Notes: generated by a model from the letters alone, not told the origin. A stretch of DNA of 64,000 nucleotides from Croceivirga radicis (GCF_002072105.2 NZ_MTBC01000002.1:62001-126000), one strand, 5' to 3'; shown: positions 16,279-26,132, counted from the first letter of the stretch. A program made the numbers and translations.

Positions 16279-18499
16279 ATTTTTTTCTATCGTATTTATT
16301 TTAGTAGCAACCCTTCTTATGGGTCAAAAAAAGCCTGTAGACTACGTAAATCCGTTTATTGGCACCTCTAATTTTGGTGCTACCAACCCGGGGCCAATTG
16401 CTGTTCGGGGAATGGCCAATGTTTCGCCCTTTAACGTTGCGGGGCCACAAAACTTACCTATGGAGAAGGATAGCCGATGGTTTTCTACGCCCTACGTAAA
16501 TGAAAACCCTTATTTAACAGGGTTTAGCCATGTAAACCTTAGTGGAGTGGGTTGTCCGGAATTGGGAGTAATCATTACCATGCCCACAACTGGAGCTTTG
16601 GTTACCGATCACGAGCAATACGGATCTACTTATAGCAATGAGGCTGCAAAACCAGGTTATTATACCAATACCTTAGATAAGTACGGGGTAAAGGTAGAGG
16701 CTACGGCAACTACAAGAACGGGGGTAAGTAAATACCATTTCCCCGAAGGGGAGGCTAATGTTCTGTTGAATTTAGGTCTTGGATTGACCAATGAAGAAGG
16801 CGCCCAAGTAAAGGTTGTTTCCCCAACAGAAATAGAAGGTATGCGCATGGTTGGTTCTTTTTGTTATTACAAATCCGAAGAAAGCTACCCCATTTATTTT
16901 GTGGCACAATTCTCTGAGCCTGCACAAGAATATGGTGTTTGGAAAAAGCCCCGTAAATATAACGGTGTGGAGGCACAATGGATGGTAACCAATGGTGAAA
17001 CCCGTATCAAAAAAGGTTTTAGGCAGACTGTAGTAGGGGACAGTATTGGTGCGTACATGCGATACAATTTTAAACAACCCAAAACGGTATCTGTTAAAGT
17101 GGGGGTGTCTTATGTAAGCATTGAAAATGCGCGGGAAAATTTAAAGGTAGAAACGCAGAATAAAGATTTTGAAACGCTATTGGCAGAAGCCCAAGATAAA
17201 TGGAACAAACAGTTGTCTAGGATAGAAGTTGAGGGCGGAACAGAAGCGGACAAAACCATTTTCTACACTGCATTATACCATACCCAGATCCACCCAAGTA
17301 CGTTGAACGATGCCAATGGGGAATATCCTAAAATGCAAACAAGGGAAACCCTTAAGACCAAAGACACGCGGTATACTGCCTTTTCACTTTGGGATACCTA
17401 TAGAAATTACCATCAATTAATGAGTTTGGTGTATCCAAAACAGCAATCAGATATGGTAAAAAGTATGTTACAAGTGTATGACGAGTCTGGTTGGCTGCCC
17501 AAATGGGAACTCAATGCTACAGAAACAACCACCATGGTAGGTGATCCGGCGGGTATTGTTCTGGCAGATACCTACCTTAAGGGAATTCAGGATTTTGATG
17601 TAGAACTTGCCTACGAGGCCATGTTAAAAAGTGCGGATCAGTTAGAAGGAAACCCGTTACGTCCAGGCCTAAAGGATTACATAGAAAAAGGCTACCTCAC
17701 TACTAAAACTACCAAAAGTGGTTCCGTGTCAACCACCCAGGAATATAATATTTCTGATTTTGCCATTGCGCAATTGGCCAAAGCCCTAGGTAAAAAGGAA
17801 GATTACAAACGCTTTTCCAAGCGTTCCATTTCCTATAGAAAGTTGTTTGATAAGGAGTTTAATTTGCTTCGTCCTAAAAACGATGACGGCAGTTGGCTTA
17901 ACCCATACAACCCAGAGACCGGAGCTAATTTTGTAAAAAACCTTGGATTCATAGAAGGTAATGCCTGGCAATACTCTTTTATGGTAGCTCATGATGTTAA
18001 AGGTCTTATGAATTTAATGGGAGGTTCAAAATCGTTCACGAAAAAATTACAGCAGGTTTTTGACAAAAATCAGTTCGATATGGCCAATGAGCCCGATATA
18101 GCTTACCCTTATTTATTTAATTATGTAAAAGGAGAAACCCACCGAACGGACCAATTGGTTAGTGAGCTTTTAAAAACATATTTTAAGAACGAATCAGCCG
18201 GTCTTCCCGGAAATGACGATACGGGAACTATGAGTGCTTGGGCGGTTTTTAGTATGATGGGAATTTACCCTGTGAGTCCGGCCAACCCAATATACACCTT
18301 TACTGTTCCGGTTTTTGATAAGGTAACAATACAGTTAGAAGATAGTTATTATGGGGGGGGGACATTAGTTATCAAAAAGGAAGATTCAGCAGGATTAAAC
18401 AACGAAAGGGAAGTTTTTATAGGTAAGAAAAAAATCACAAAACCTTTTGTGTCTCACCAAGAATTATTGGCTAGAAAAGAAATCACTATAAAGTATTAA
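16268..18499 (+). CDS. GH92 family enzyme, divergent subgroup, secreted (fourth of four)
   Basis: 743 residues. It has a Sec signal peptide without a lipobox (MKNRFFSIVFILVATLLMGQ), so it is likely periplasmic rather than lipid-anchored. The general-acid region reads MANEPDIAYPYLFNY: E608 is kept but the following SHH is replaced. The base region reads GNDDTGTMSAWAVFSMMGIYP. It resembles a separate GH92 subgroup, and substrate may differ from the first two enzymes. Its start overlaps the upstream GH92 by 11 bases, so the two are translationally coupled. A run of nine G lies in codons 696-698. Confidence 0.92.
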   Translation: MKNRFFSIVFILVATLLMGQKKPVDYVNPFIGTSNFGATNPGPIAVRGMANVSPFNVAGPQNLPMEKDSRWFSTPYVNENPYLTGFSHVNLSGVGCPELGVIITMPTTGALVTDHEQYGSTYSNEAAKPGYYTNTLDKYGVKVEATATTRTGVSKYHFPEGEANVLLNLGLGLTNEEGAQVKVVSPTEIEGMRMVGSFCYYKSEESYPIYFVAQFSEPAQEYGVWKKPRKYNGVEAQWMVTNGETRIKKGFRQTVVGDSIGAYMRYNFKQPKTVSVKVGVSYVSIENARENLKVETQNKDFETLLAEAQDKWNKQLSRIEVEGGTEADKTIFYTALYHTQIHPSTLNDANGEYPKMQTRETLKTKDTRYTAFSLWDTYRNYHQLMSLVYPKQQSDMVKSMLQVYDESGWLPKWELNATETTTMVGDPAGIVLADTYLKGIQDFDVELAYEAMLKSADQLEGNPLRPGLKDYIEKGYLTTKTTKSGSVSTTQEYNISDFAIAQLAKALGKKEDYKRFSKRSISYRKLFDKEFNLLRPKNDDGSWLNPYNPETGANFVKNLGFIEGNAWQYSFMVAHDVKGLMNLMGGSKSFTKKLQQVFDKNQFDMANEPDIAYPYLFNYVKGETHRTDQLVSELLKTYFKNESAGLPGNDDTGTMSAWAVFSMMGIYPVSPANPIYTFTVPVFDKVTIQLEDSYYGGGTLVIKKEDSAGLNNEREVFIGKKKITKPFVSHQELLARKEITIKY
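18353..18361 (+). repeat. poly-G tract (9 G) inside a GH92 coding region
   Basis: Nine consecutive G encode three glycines (codons 696-698) in an otherwise AT-rich gene, 45 codons before its end. A one-base slip would replace the C-terminal tail. Confidence 0.9.
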
Positions 18500-18540
18500 A
18501 AAACTGTAAAACAGAATAGTAACATTATTTTTATGTAAAA

Positions 18541-18568
18541 GGCGCTAATTAACCATTAGCGCTTTTTT
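18541..18568 (+). terminator. terminator of the GH92 operon
   Basis: Arms GCGCTAAT (18542-18549) and ATTAGCGC (18555-18562) pair perfectly around a 5-base loop, followed by six T. Confidence 0.85.
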
Positions 18569-18668
18569 ATTTTTACCATTTATTTTTATGAAGTAAAATA
18601 CTTACATATTGCGAAGAAATTATATAATTTGTGTAATTTGTAAATAAAATGTTAATGGCCTAACCGGC

Positions 18669-20855
18669 ATGGTAGACAATAAACTTATCTTAGATCAAGC
18701 TCCCTTACCTATTGCACTGCTTGATTTGGATTATCATATTCTAGGGCTTTCCAAGAAATGGCGAGATACGTATAATTTATCTGAAAATTATAAGGACAAA
18801 CCATTTTTTAAGTTAATGCCCAATCTTCCCAATGAACTAAAAATTGATTTGGATTATTGCAGGGAAGGACTTGGCGAGCGCGAAGATGAAGTTAAATGCT
18901 ATTTGCCTTCTGGTAAACTTGTATGGTATAAATGGCAAATCTCTCAATATTTTGATAACGATAAACCTTCTGGTTTCATCGTTTTTCTTACGGATACCAC
19001 AAAGGAGAATTTAGACAAACAACTTTTTGCAAAATCACAGCAAGTTGCCCGTATTGGTGGTTGGGAGGTAGATTTAATTAACAACCAAATGTATTGGTGT
19101 AATATAACCAAGAAAATACATGAGGTTCCAGAAGATTTTGTGCCTAATTTAGAAACAGGTATAAATTTTTACAAAGAAGGTTATAGCAGAAATTTAATTA
19201 CAGAAAAGGTAACTCAAGGTATAGAAAAGGGTCTACCTTGGGATGTTGAACTACAAATTATTACCCAATCTGGGAAAGAATTATGGGTTAGGGCCAAAGG
19301 TGAACCAGAATTGGTCGATAATAAATGTGTACGCATCTGTGGAACGTTCCAAGATATAGATTTTAGAAAAAAGACAGAGTTAAAATATAAAAGGACTCGG
19401 GATCGCTTGCAAATGGCAACAGCGAAAGCTGGCTTTGGAATCTGGGAAATAGACTTGATTACAAGTGAGGTTGTCTGGGATGATAATATGTATAAAATCT
19501 ATGGTCTAAAAAAGAAGATTGTAGATAAAGACCTGCGTACATTATTTTCAGAAATCGTTTACCCAGAGGATTATGCAGAACTTAATAGATTAATTGAAAA
19601 GGCAACGCCAGAAAACGATCAATTCACCTTCATTTTTAGAACCAAACAAGATGCAGTGGGATTAAGGTATATTAAGGGCATGCATACGGTAATTTTAGGG
19701 GAAGATAATAAGCCTTGTAAGGTAATTGGTATAGCAGAGGATGTTACCGAGTTTGTGGAGACACAAAAACAGTTGGTCTCCGTAGAAGGTGCTCTTGATG
19801 CTTTGTTTGAAAATTCAGCAATAGGAATGGCACTAGTAGATGGCGAGGCTAAGATTTTGAAAGCAAATTTGCCATTGGCCAAAAGTTTAGGCTATAAAGT
19901 AGACGAGTTGCTTGGGATTAATTTTAGGTCTATATCCCACCCAGAGGATTTGGAGCGAGATATACCTAATTTTATTTCGCTTAGAAGAGGCGAAATTAGC
20001 AACTACAAAACAGAAAAGCGCTATTTTCATAAAAATGGGTCTGTGGTACATGTAATTATGAATGCTACGGTAAGATTAGATTTGGGAGATAATCTTTCTT
20101 ATTTAATTGTACAGCTAGTAGACATTACCAAACAAAAAAATACAGAAAACAAGTTAAAAGGGTTACTAGAAATTAGTAACAAACAAAATGAAAGCTTACT
20201 AAATTTTGCCCATATCGTATCTCATAATTTACGCTCGCATGCTTCTAACCTAACAATGATTTCTAGTTTGTTAATTGATAACGAAGTAGAGGAAGATGAA
20301 AAGGAACAAACTTTAGATATGTTAAATGAGGCTTCTGAGGGTTTAAACGAAACTATTTTTCATCTTAACGAAGTAGTGCAGGTAAAATTGAATACCCATA
20401 ATAAAATGGGTAGAATAAATTTATTGGACCTTATAGAAAAGGTAGTCAAGAATTATGAGATGGAATTGGAAAAGAATGAGATAAAATTGGCCGTAAACTG
20501 TTCTAATCGTATAGAGGTTTTGGGTTTGGCTAATTATGTAGAAAGTATCTTGACCAATCTACTTTCAAATGCTATAAAATACAAGTCGCCGCAAAGGCGC
20601 CCTATGATAAACATAGCGGTAAGAGAAACTGAGGATAGTATAGTTTTGGATGTTGCGGATAACGGATTAGGAATAGATTTAAAAAGACACGCCAACAAGG
20701 TTTTTGGTATGTATAAAACCTTTCATAACCACCCAGAAGCTAAGGGTGTTGGCTTGTTTATTATTAAAAATCAAATTGAGTCTATGGGTGGTAGAATATC
20801 CGTTACCAGCAATCTAGATGTTGGCTCTACGTTCACGGTACATTTTAACAAATAG
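18669..20855 (+). CDS. multi-PAS sensor histidine kinase
   Basis: 728 residues, no signal peptide or membrane helix, hence a cytoplasmic sensor. The first ~500 residues hold about four PAS/PAC units (PAC-like ends IVFLTDTTKEN, ICGTFQDIDFRKK, VIGIAEDVTEF, IVQLVDITKQK). The phospho-acceptor region reads FAHIVSHNLRSHASNL with the His inside SHNLRS. The ATPase domain has N box NLLSNAIKY, G1 box DNGLGID and G2-like GVGLFIIK. No receiver is attached and no regulator is adjacent, so it is an orphan kinase. Signal and partner are unknown. It starts after the GH92 terminator, so it is a separate unit. Confidence 0.92.
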   Translation: MVDNKLILDQAPLPIALLDLDYHILGLSKKWRDTYNLSENYKDKPFFKLMPNLPNELKIDLDYCREGLGEREDEVKCYLPSGKLVWYKWQISQYFDNDKPSGFIVFLTDTTKENLDKQLFAKSQQVARIGGWEVDLINNQMYWCNITKKIHEVPEDFVPNLETGINFYKEGYSRNLITEKVTQGIEKGLPWDVELQIITQSGKELWVRAKGEPELVDNKCVRICGTFQDIDFRKKTELKYKRTRDRLQMATAKAGFGIWEIDLITSEVVWDDNMYKIYGLKKKIVDKDLRTLFSEIVYPEDYAELNRLIEKATPENDQFTFIFRTKQDAVGLRYIKGMHTVILGEDNKPCKVIGIAEDVTEFVETQKQLVSVEGALDALFENSAIGMALVDGEAKILKANLPLAKSLGYKVDELLGINFRSISHPEDLERDIPNFISLRRGEISNYKTEKRYFHKNGSVVHVIMNATVRLDLGDNLSYLIVQLVDITKQKNTENKLKGLLEISNKQNESLLNFAHIVSHNLRSHASNLTMISSLLIDNEVEEDEKEQTLDMLNEASEGLNETIFHLNEVVQVKLNTHNKMGRINLLDLIEKVVKNYEMELEKNEIKLAVNCSNRIEVLGLANYVESILTNLLSNAIKYKSPQRRPMINIAVRETEDSIVLDVADNGLGIDLKRHANKVFGMYKTFHNHPEAKGVGLFIIKNQIESMGGRISVTSNLDVGSTFTVHFNK

Positions 20856-20856
20856 A

Positions 20857-22098
20857 TCAGTTAATCTTTCTTCGCAGAAACCAATTGTCTAGTAAGCTTA
20901 GATTTAAAGTTAGCATATGGTAATTTTCTTTAATCAAGGAATTGTCAATCTTACCCCTTGTGCCATAGGCATAAGATAGATTTACCATAGATCCGCTTCT
21001 GTAACTAGTAGGCAATCCAATCCCAAAGGTGAACTGTTGTCCGTTTATACTGTTTCCGCCAACACGTAAATTACCAGTATCATAGGTGTAGCCGGTTCTA
21101 AAGGCTATGCGCTGTCCATAGTTCAAATTTCGGCCTTCTTTTTTGTACGCCAATCCTACTCCAAACACGTCCTGGTCTATATAGGAGCCCAAAAATTCAG
21201 ATTGATTGGTTTGTTCCCAATAATTTTTCTTGTAGTCTACATTTAGGGTCCAATTATTTTTAAATACGGTACTTATACCTAGTCCAAGTTCCATGGGTAG
21301 GGTAAAACCATTTACTTTGCTTTTCTCGTCTTCCTGAACGGCTACTTCGGCATTATCCACAATTTTTATGGTATTGGTAATTTGATTGCCATTAAGGTTT
21401 ACCGGAAAATTTATGGTTGATCCCAAGGTCGTATTTTTAGTTATATCCCATTGTAGGCCAGTTCCAATTTTAAAGCCGCTATAGTTAGTGCTTTTTTCTT
21501 GAGTAAAGGCACTGCTTTCCAGTGAAAAACTTTCAGTTTGTTCAATATTTCCAAATAAGAGCGAGGCGCTTACACCCAAGCGCAAACTGGGTAGTAAAGC
21601 GTAACCAAAATTTAGTTTAAAATCAGTTAGTCCACCTAATCCATCAACATTACTTTCATAGGTGTCCGTTGAGCCTTCTATATTATTTTGTTTGCCAATT
21701 AATGTGTAACCAACATCTGTATAAGGTAGCAATGTAATACCCATACCTCCTTTGTTTCCTAAGGGAAAGGCAAAAGCAAGGTTAGAAAAATTAAAATAGG
21801 CTTTGGATTCTAGGTCATTGTAATTTTCATAAGTATTGTAATTGCCCCTTAATCCAACATCGTACAAGAATGTGCCTTTTTGTATAAGTGCAAAATTGGC
21901 AGCGTTTAAGTTATTAATATCCGTAGTAGATTTTTGGCCAATACCGGTATACCCCATACTATTATACCTGCCAAGGGTAGTCTGATTTATGGTTCCCAAT
22001 CCGTATAAAGAATAGGGGGAGTTGGTTAAACCTTCAGACTGTGAAAAGGTGGAAAAATAAATCAAGAAAAGTAAAAGAATTATTGGTATTCTAATCAT
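20857..22098 (-). CDS. outer-membrane beta-barrel protein partnered with DUF4270 lipoprotein
   Basis: 413 residues with a Sec signal peptide (MIRIPIILLLFLIYFSTFSQS). The mature protein has alternating aromatic/hydrophobic strands and glycine turns typical of a porin-like barrel (GKGGMGITLL-type repeats, RTGYTYDTGNLRVGG), and starts with NSPYSLYGLGTINQ, seen in flavobacterial outer-membrane proteins of unknown role. It overlaps the stop of the upstream DUF4270 gene by 8 bases, so the two are translationally coupled and probably work together at the cell surface. Function unknown. Confidence 0.75.
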   Translation of the reverse strand: MIRIPIILLLFLIYFSTFSQSEGLTNSPYSLYGLGTINQTTLGRYNSMGYTGIGQKSTTDINNLNAANFALIQKGTFLYDVGLRGNYNTYENYNDLESKAYFNFSNLAFAFPLGNKGGMGITLLPYTDVGYTLIGKQNNIEGSTDTYESNVDGLGGLTDFKLNFGYALLPSLRLGVSASLLFGNIEQTESFSLESSAFTQEKSTNYSGFKIGTGLQWDITKNTTLGSTINFPVNLNGNQITNTIKIVDNAEVAVQEDEKSKVNGFTLPMELGLGISTVFKNNWTLNVDYKKNYWEQTNQSEFLGSYIDQDVFGVGLAYKKEGRNLNYGQRIAFRTGYTYDTGNLRVGGNSINGQQFTFGIGLPTSYRSGSMVNLSYAYGTRGKIDNSLIKENYHMLTLNLSLLDNWFLRRKIN

Positions 22099-23416
22099 TT
22101 TGGTAAATGGTATAATTAATGGTGATTTTTGCAGGGTTTACTAATGCGTTGCTTCCTGTTAGAATATTCCGGTCTACCGTAGAATTATTGTTTGGTGGTA
22201 AAAACAACAGTCCATAGTCTGTATAATCTGTTGTGGTGTATAACAAATCTGCGAACGTGGAGATGTCTGCTTCATAGTAAGTGTTGTTAAATTCAGAATC
22301 AACCTTATTTAAAACAGCATATATGGCAGAAGAACTTGCACTAGTAAGCTGGTTTAGGATTACGTTCTTACGGTCCACCAAATACACACTTAAGGAATCG
22401 TTTAGTGGTAAATTGTTTGTGTGGTCCTGCGCGCTTGGGTAAAACTTTAGGTTTGCACTTAACAGCGATCCAGAACCTTCAATATCGTCTAAGGATTTGA
22501 TGGTTGGTAAACTAAATTTTGTAGCAAGCCCCAAGCCACTATGAACAAATGTTTTGTTTTCTGTAATGCTGTCCACTACCTCTTGTTCTTGGCTAGTAAT
22601 AGCCGTTAGAGACTCCAAATTATAGGTAGAAGTAATGGCATTAAAGAAAGGAGTAGTAGAACCATAAGCACTAAGGTTAAAATCTAGGGTATAGGTAACG
22701 GTGTTGTCTTCATCTTCTTGGGTATAATGCAATTGTACGGTAAGGGCACCGGCATCTTTGGCATAACCCAAAATGCAACTGTTATCTTGTTCAGGGGCAA
22801 GTAATACCATACCCTTAAAATAATCTCTGAAGCCGGCTTGGTCCGTTATGGATTTTTCTTTAATTCTCTCAAACAGATTTAACCCTAAACTATCGTTTAA
22901 GCGCGTACTTATGGAGTCTTTTTGTAAGGGTCTAGGGGTAAAGGAAAGCGTTCCCAGTATTTGGTTACTACTATAAGCAATGCTGGAGGTGTTATAAAAG
23001 TAATCTTCTGTTGGTACAACACTTTCCAATAACTCCCTAATTTCTATTTTTTGGGTTAACGTAGTATCATTATAGAAATAGCCATCTAGTTTTAAAGAGA
23101 TGGTAATGCTATCGTAAACGGCATCATGGTCAAGAATATAAGATTCTGGTTCTAGTTCAAAATAGCTGCTAGCTGTTACCGTACCAAAAATGGGGTCTGT
23201 GTATGATCCAACCAAAATTCGGCTTGCATCCCCTGTTACAAAACTATCTAACTTAACGGTGCTGGTTTTTAAGGTAAGGGTATCAAACGTAATAACTTTT
23301 AAATTTGAGTTGGTAAAACCTTCTCCCGCCACAAAATCAGAGCTATTGTAAGAATCGGAGGAACAGCTTATTAAAATTGCCGTAAGCAATACTATACATG
23401 ATGTTATAAAACGCAT
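22091..23416 (-). CDS. DUF4270 lipoprotein
   Basis: 441 residues from the ATG at 23416 (MRFITSCIVLLTAILISC); an upstream non-ATG extension is rejected because it would displace the signal peptide. Lipobox ILISC gives a lipoprotein. Matches the DUF4270 family: conserved beginning with VGSYTDPIFGTVTAS, and YDSITISLKLDGYFYND-type beta-rich segments. DUF4270 proteins are surface or periplasmic proteins confined to Bacteroidetes, with no established activity. It is coupled to the downstream barrel gene. Confidence 0.85.
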   Translation of the reverse strand: MRFITSCIVLLTAILISCSSDSYNSSDFVAGEGFTNSNLKVITFDTLTLKTSTVKLDSFVTGDASRILVGSYTDPIFGTVTASSYFELEPESYILDHDAVYDSITISLKLDGYFYNDTTLTQKIEIRELLESVVPTEDYFYNTSSIAYSSNQILGTLSFTPRPLQKDSISTRLNDSLGLNLFERIKEKSITDQAGFRDYFKGMVLLAPEQDNSCILGYAKDAGALTVQLHYTQEDEDNTVTYTLDFNLSAYGSTTPFFNAITSTYNLESLTAITSQEQEVVDSITENKTFVHSGLGLATKFSLPTIKSLDDIEGSGSLLSANLKFYPSAQDHTNNLPLNDSLSVYLVDRKNVILNQLTSASSSAIYAVLNKVDSEFNNTYYEADISTFADLLYTTTDYTDYGLLFLPPNNNSTVDRNILTGSNALVNPAKITINYTIYQND

Positions 23417-23656
23417 TGGTGGTTTAATTTGATACCAAACTAAACGTAGTCTTACGTAGTACGGTAACACAATAGATCAAGTAGGGTTTTTACACTGCCA
23501 AGACCTAGATTAGGACTATAAACAGGAGCCATGGATTTGGTAGGACAAAATGCGTGTTTGGTGTATTAAAACCTCCTGTTGGTATATTTTGTTACCACAA
23601 GTTATAAGCGGCAAGTAGTTTAGCCATCAAATAACAAAAACTTGTAAATAAAACCT

Positions 23657-24649
23657 ATGGCTAAATTATACCACCTTAGAATAGTTTTCATAATGGTAAT
23701 AAGCATGTCTTTATTAACCGCTTGTAATAATGACGATGATGATGACGAAATTGGAAACTGGGTAGACCGATCCGTTTTTGATGGAAGCCCAAGAAGTTCA
23801 GCTGCCTATTTTACTTTGGATAATATAGGTTATATAGTTGCGGGTTATGATGGAGATGATTATTTGAATTCCGTTTGGTCTTATGATATAGAAGGTAACT
23901 TTTGGTCTCAAAAAGCTGATTTTCCTGGTGTAGCTAGAAGCTCTGCAGTGGCTTTTACTGCTGCCAATAAAGGTTATGTGGGTTCTGGTTACGATGGCTT
24001 AGACGAACTCGCGGATTTTTATAGTTATGATCCAACTAGCAATTCTTGGAGCCAGATAGCCAATTTTCCAGAAAACCCCAGAAGAAGTGCTCTTGCTTTT
24101 AGCGCCAACGATATAGGTTATTTTGGAACCGGCTTTGACGGGGAAAATGATCGTAAGGATTTTTGGAAATATAACCCTGCAACAGATACTTGGACCGCTT
24201 TAGTTGGTTTTGGAGGTAACAAAAGAAGAGATGCAACAAGTTTTACCGTTAACGGTACGGTTTATATGGGTACAGGTGTGTCTAACGGGGTTTATCTAAC
24301 GGATTTTTGGTCTTTTGATCCGGCTACTGAAAGTTGGACCCAATTAACGGATTTAGATGAGGAAGATGATTATGCCATTACCCGTAGTAATGCAGTTGGT
24401 TTTGGCCTAAATGATTACGGGTACATTGCCTGTGGCACATCTTCTGGTAGCATAAGTAGTGTTTGGGAGTACCATCCTAGTACGGATGATTGGGAGGTAA
24501 AAACAAATTTTGAAGGTACCTCTAGGCAAGATGCGGTTGCATTTTCTAATGGGGTTAGGGCATTTATAGGCCTGGGTAGATCTGGTAGTTTGTACCTAGA
24601 TGACCTAGATGAGTTTTTTGCCTTTGAGGAATATGACGATGAAGATTAA
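23657..24649 (+). CDS. Kelch-repeat lipoprotein
   Basis: 330 residues with lipobox SLLTAC and an acidic spacer just after it (NNDDDDDE). About six ~45-residue repeats follow, each with the pattern RSSAAYFTLDNIGYIVAGYDG / WSYDIEGNFWSQ, which is a Kelch beta-propeller. It probably sits on the cell surface or in the periplasm as a binding protein. It is followed by a DUF4907 gene and a LytS/LytTR pair on the same strand, suggesting a shared sensing or regulated function. Ligand unknown. Confidence 0.88.
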   Translation: MAKLYHLRIVFIMVISMSLLTACNNDDDDDEIGNWVDRSVFDGSPRSSAAYFTLDNIGYIVAGYDGDDYLNSVWSYDIEGNFWSQKADFPGVARSSAVAFTAANKGYVGSGYDGLDELADFYSYDPTSNSWSQIANFPENPRRSALAFSANDIGYFGTGFDGENDRKDFWKYNPATDTWTALVGFGGNKRRDATSFTVNGTVYMGTGVSNGVYLTDFWSFDPATESWTQLTDLDEEDDYAITRSNAVGFGLNDYGYIACGTSSGSISSVWEYHPSTDDWEVKTNFEGTSRQDAVAFSNGVRAFIGLGRSGSLYLDDLDEFFAFEEYDDED

Positions 24650-24701
24650 TTAAAGTTTTTCATTTTTTTTAGATAGTTGAGTATTGAGTAATTTTTCTTG
24701 T

Positions 24702-24723
24702 GGGGTTGTAGCAATACAACCCC
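24702..24723 (+). terminator. 9-bp hairpin with GCAA tetraloop between Kelch and DUF4907 genes
   Basis: GGGGTTGTA (24702-24710) pairs perfectly with TACAACCCC (24715-24723) around GCAA, a GNRA tetraloop. The following sequence is TTAAGTTTT, a weak T tract. It may be a partial terminator or an RNA stability element between operon genes; the low T content makes a simple terminator uncertain. Confidence 0.55.
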
Positions 24724-24745
24724 TTAAGTTTTAAAGTGAATAGTT

Positions 24746-25081
24746 GTGGGTAAAAAAGGTTTTATGATGCTAATAGTTCTTTTAACAGGAATTTTCATTT
24801 TTCTTATAGCTTATTCTGTTTCTTTATGGAAAGTAAATGATTTACAGACTTTTGAAGTTAAAACTGTGCAATTGCCGCAAGGTTTTGGCTATCATATTTA
24901 TAAAGGAGAGGCTTTATTGGTTAAGCAAGAGTTTATACCGGGAGTTGCAGGAAACATACCTTTTAAAAATGAAATAGAAGCACAAATAATTGGCGATTTA
25001 GTTGTTTCCAAATTGGTAGAAGGTAATTTACCAACTGTAAATCATTCAGATTTAATAGGATTGAAAATTACGCTTAAATAG
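24746..25081 (+). CDS. DUF4907 membrane-anchored protein
   Basis: 111 residues starting with GTG (an internal ATG follows at codon 7). One N-terminal membrane helix (MMLIVLLTGIFIFLIAYSVSL) is followed by a short soluble domain with the DUF4907 pattern (GFGYHIYKGEALLVKQEFIPG and IGDLVVSKL). Function unknown. In flavobacteria it is repeatedly found beside Kelch lipoproteins, as here. It lies 10 bases before the LytS-type kinase gene, so it may be part of the signal input for that kinase. Confidence 0.75.
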   Translation: MGKKGFMMLIVLLTGIFIFLIAYSVSLWKVNDLQTFEVKTVQLPQGFGYHIYKGEALLVKQEFIPGVAGNIPFKNEIEAQIIGDLVVSKLVEGNLPTVNHSDLIGLKITLK

Positions 25082-25091
25082 CATCTGATAT

Positions 25092-26132
25092 ATGGAAGGG
25101 AATAAGTTCAATAGCAAGGAAGTTTGGATGCATTTTTTTATTTGGGTATCCATTTATGCGTTTATACTCTACCAATTTGCTAATGAGTTTGATCAAATTC
25201 CCTTTAAACTACTGGTTAAGTTGGGTATAGGCCTAGTCTTGTTTTACTGCAATTATTTTTTGTTGGTGCCTTTTTTACTACTTAAAAGAAAGCTATTGGT
25301 CTATTTTATAGTATCCATGGTAGCCCTCGTAGTTTTGGGCTTTATAAGCCATGAGTTTTTAATGCATGACCGTGTACCTCCTATAAACGGTCCGTTAAGG
25401 CCTAGACCTTTAGAGCCTGCGGTTGGGTTAAGGCGTTTTCCTTTGCTTATGCCAGACACGGCCATTTTCGCGCTTCATTTTGTAGCAGGTGCATTAACAC
25501 GTATTTACAAAGAATGGAACAGGAGCGAGGTACTTAAAAAAGAAATAGAGAACCAACGGGTAAACTCACAACTTCAGTTTTTAAAAACGCAACTAAACCC
25601 GCATTTTTTATTCAATTCCTTAAATGCTATCTATTCACTTTCAGAAAAAAAATCTAATGATACCGGGGAGGCAATTTTAAATCTATCTGAGTTAATGCGA
25701 TACATGTTGTATGAAGCTAATGGGGATAAAGTTTCATTGGCTAGTGAAATTAACTACATAGAAAATTACGTACAACTGCAAAAACTTAGGTTGCCCCATA
25801 CCGCAACCGTACAGTTTAAAGTTACCGGAGACGAACGTAATAAAGAAATAACACCACTCATTTTCATATCCTTTATAGAGAACGCATTTAAATATGGTAC
25901 GGATTATAAAGGAAATACACATGTGGTAATAAACCTTTTAATAAAAGAAAGGTCTATAGAGTTTAAGATAGAAAATACAATAGGTAGAAAAAAACGCGTG
26001 CTGCAAAGTTCCGGAATAGGGTTAACCAATATTAAAGACCGTTTGTTGTTGCTTTATCCAGATAACCATGAACTTTTGGTAAACAAAGGAGAAACCCTTT
26101 TTACCGTGCTTTTAAAATTAAATTTAGTTTAG
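25092..26132 (+). CDS. LytS-type membrane histidine kinase (His_kinase family)
   Basis: 346 residues. About four membrane helices occupy roughly residues 10-135, followed by the LytS-family phospho-acceptor region LKTQLNPHFLFNSLNAIYSL with the His in NPHFLFN, then ENYVQLQKLR and an ATPase domain with IENAFKYG and GIGLTNIKDRL. No extra sensor domain; signal is probably perceived in the membrane. The response-regulator gene follows immediately with no intergenic base, so the pair is cotranscribed. Confidence 0.92.
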   Translation: MEGNKFNSKEVWMHFFIWVSIYAFILYQFANEFDQIPFKLLVKLGIGLVLFYCNYFLLVPFLLLKRKLLVYFIVSMVALVVLGFISHEFLMHDRVPPINGPLRPRPLEPAVGLRRFPLLMPDTAIFALHFVAGALTRIYKEWNRSEVLKKEIENQRVNSQLQFLKTQLNPHFLFNSLNAIYSLSEKKSNDTGEAILNLSELMRYMLYEANGDKVSLASEINYIENYVQLQKLRLPHTATVQFKVTGDERNKEITPLIFISFIENAFKYGTDYKGNTHVVINLLIKERSIEFKIENTIGRKKRVLQSSGIGLTNIKDRLLLLYPDNHELLVNKGETLFTVLLKLNLV

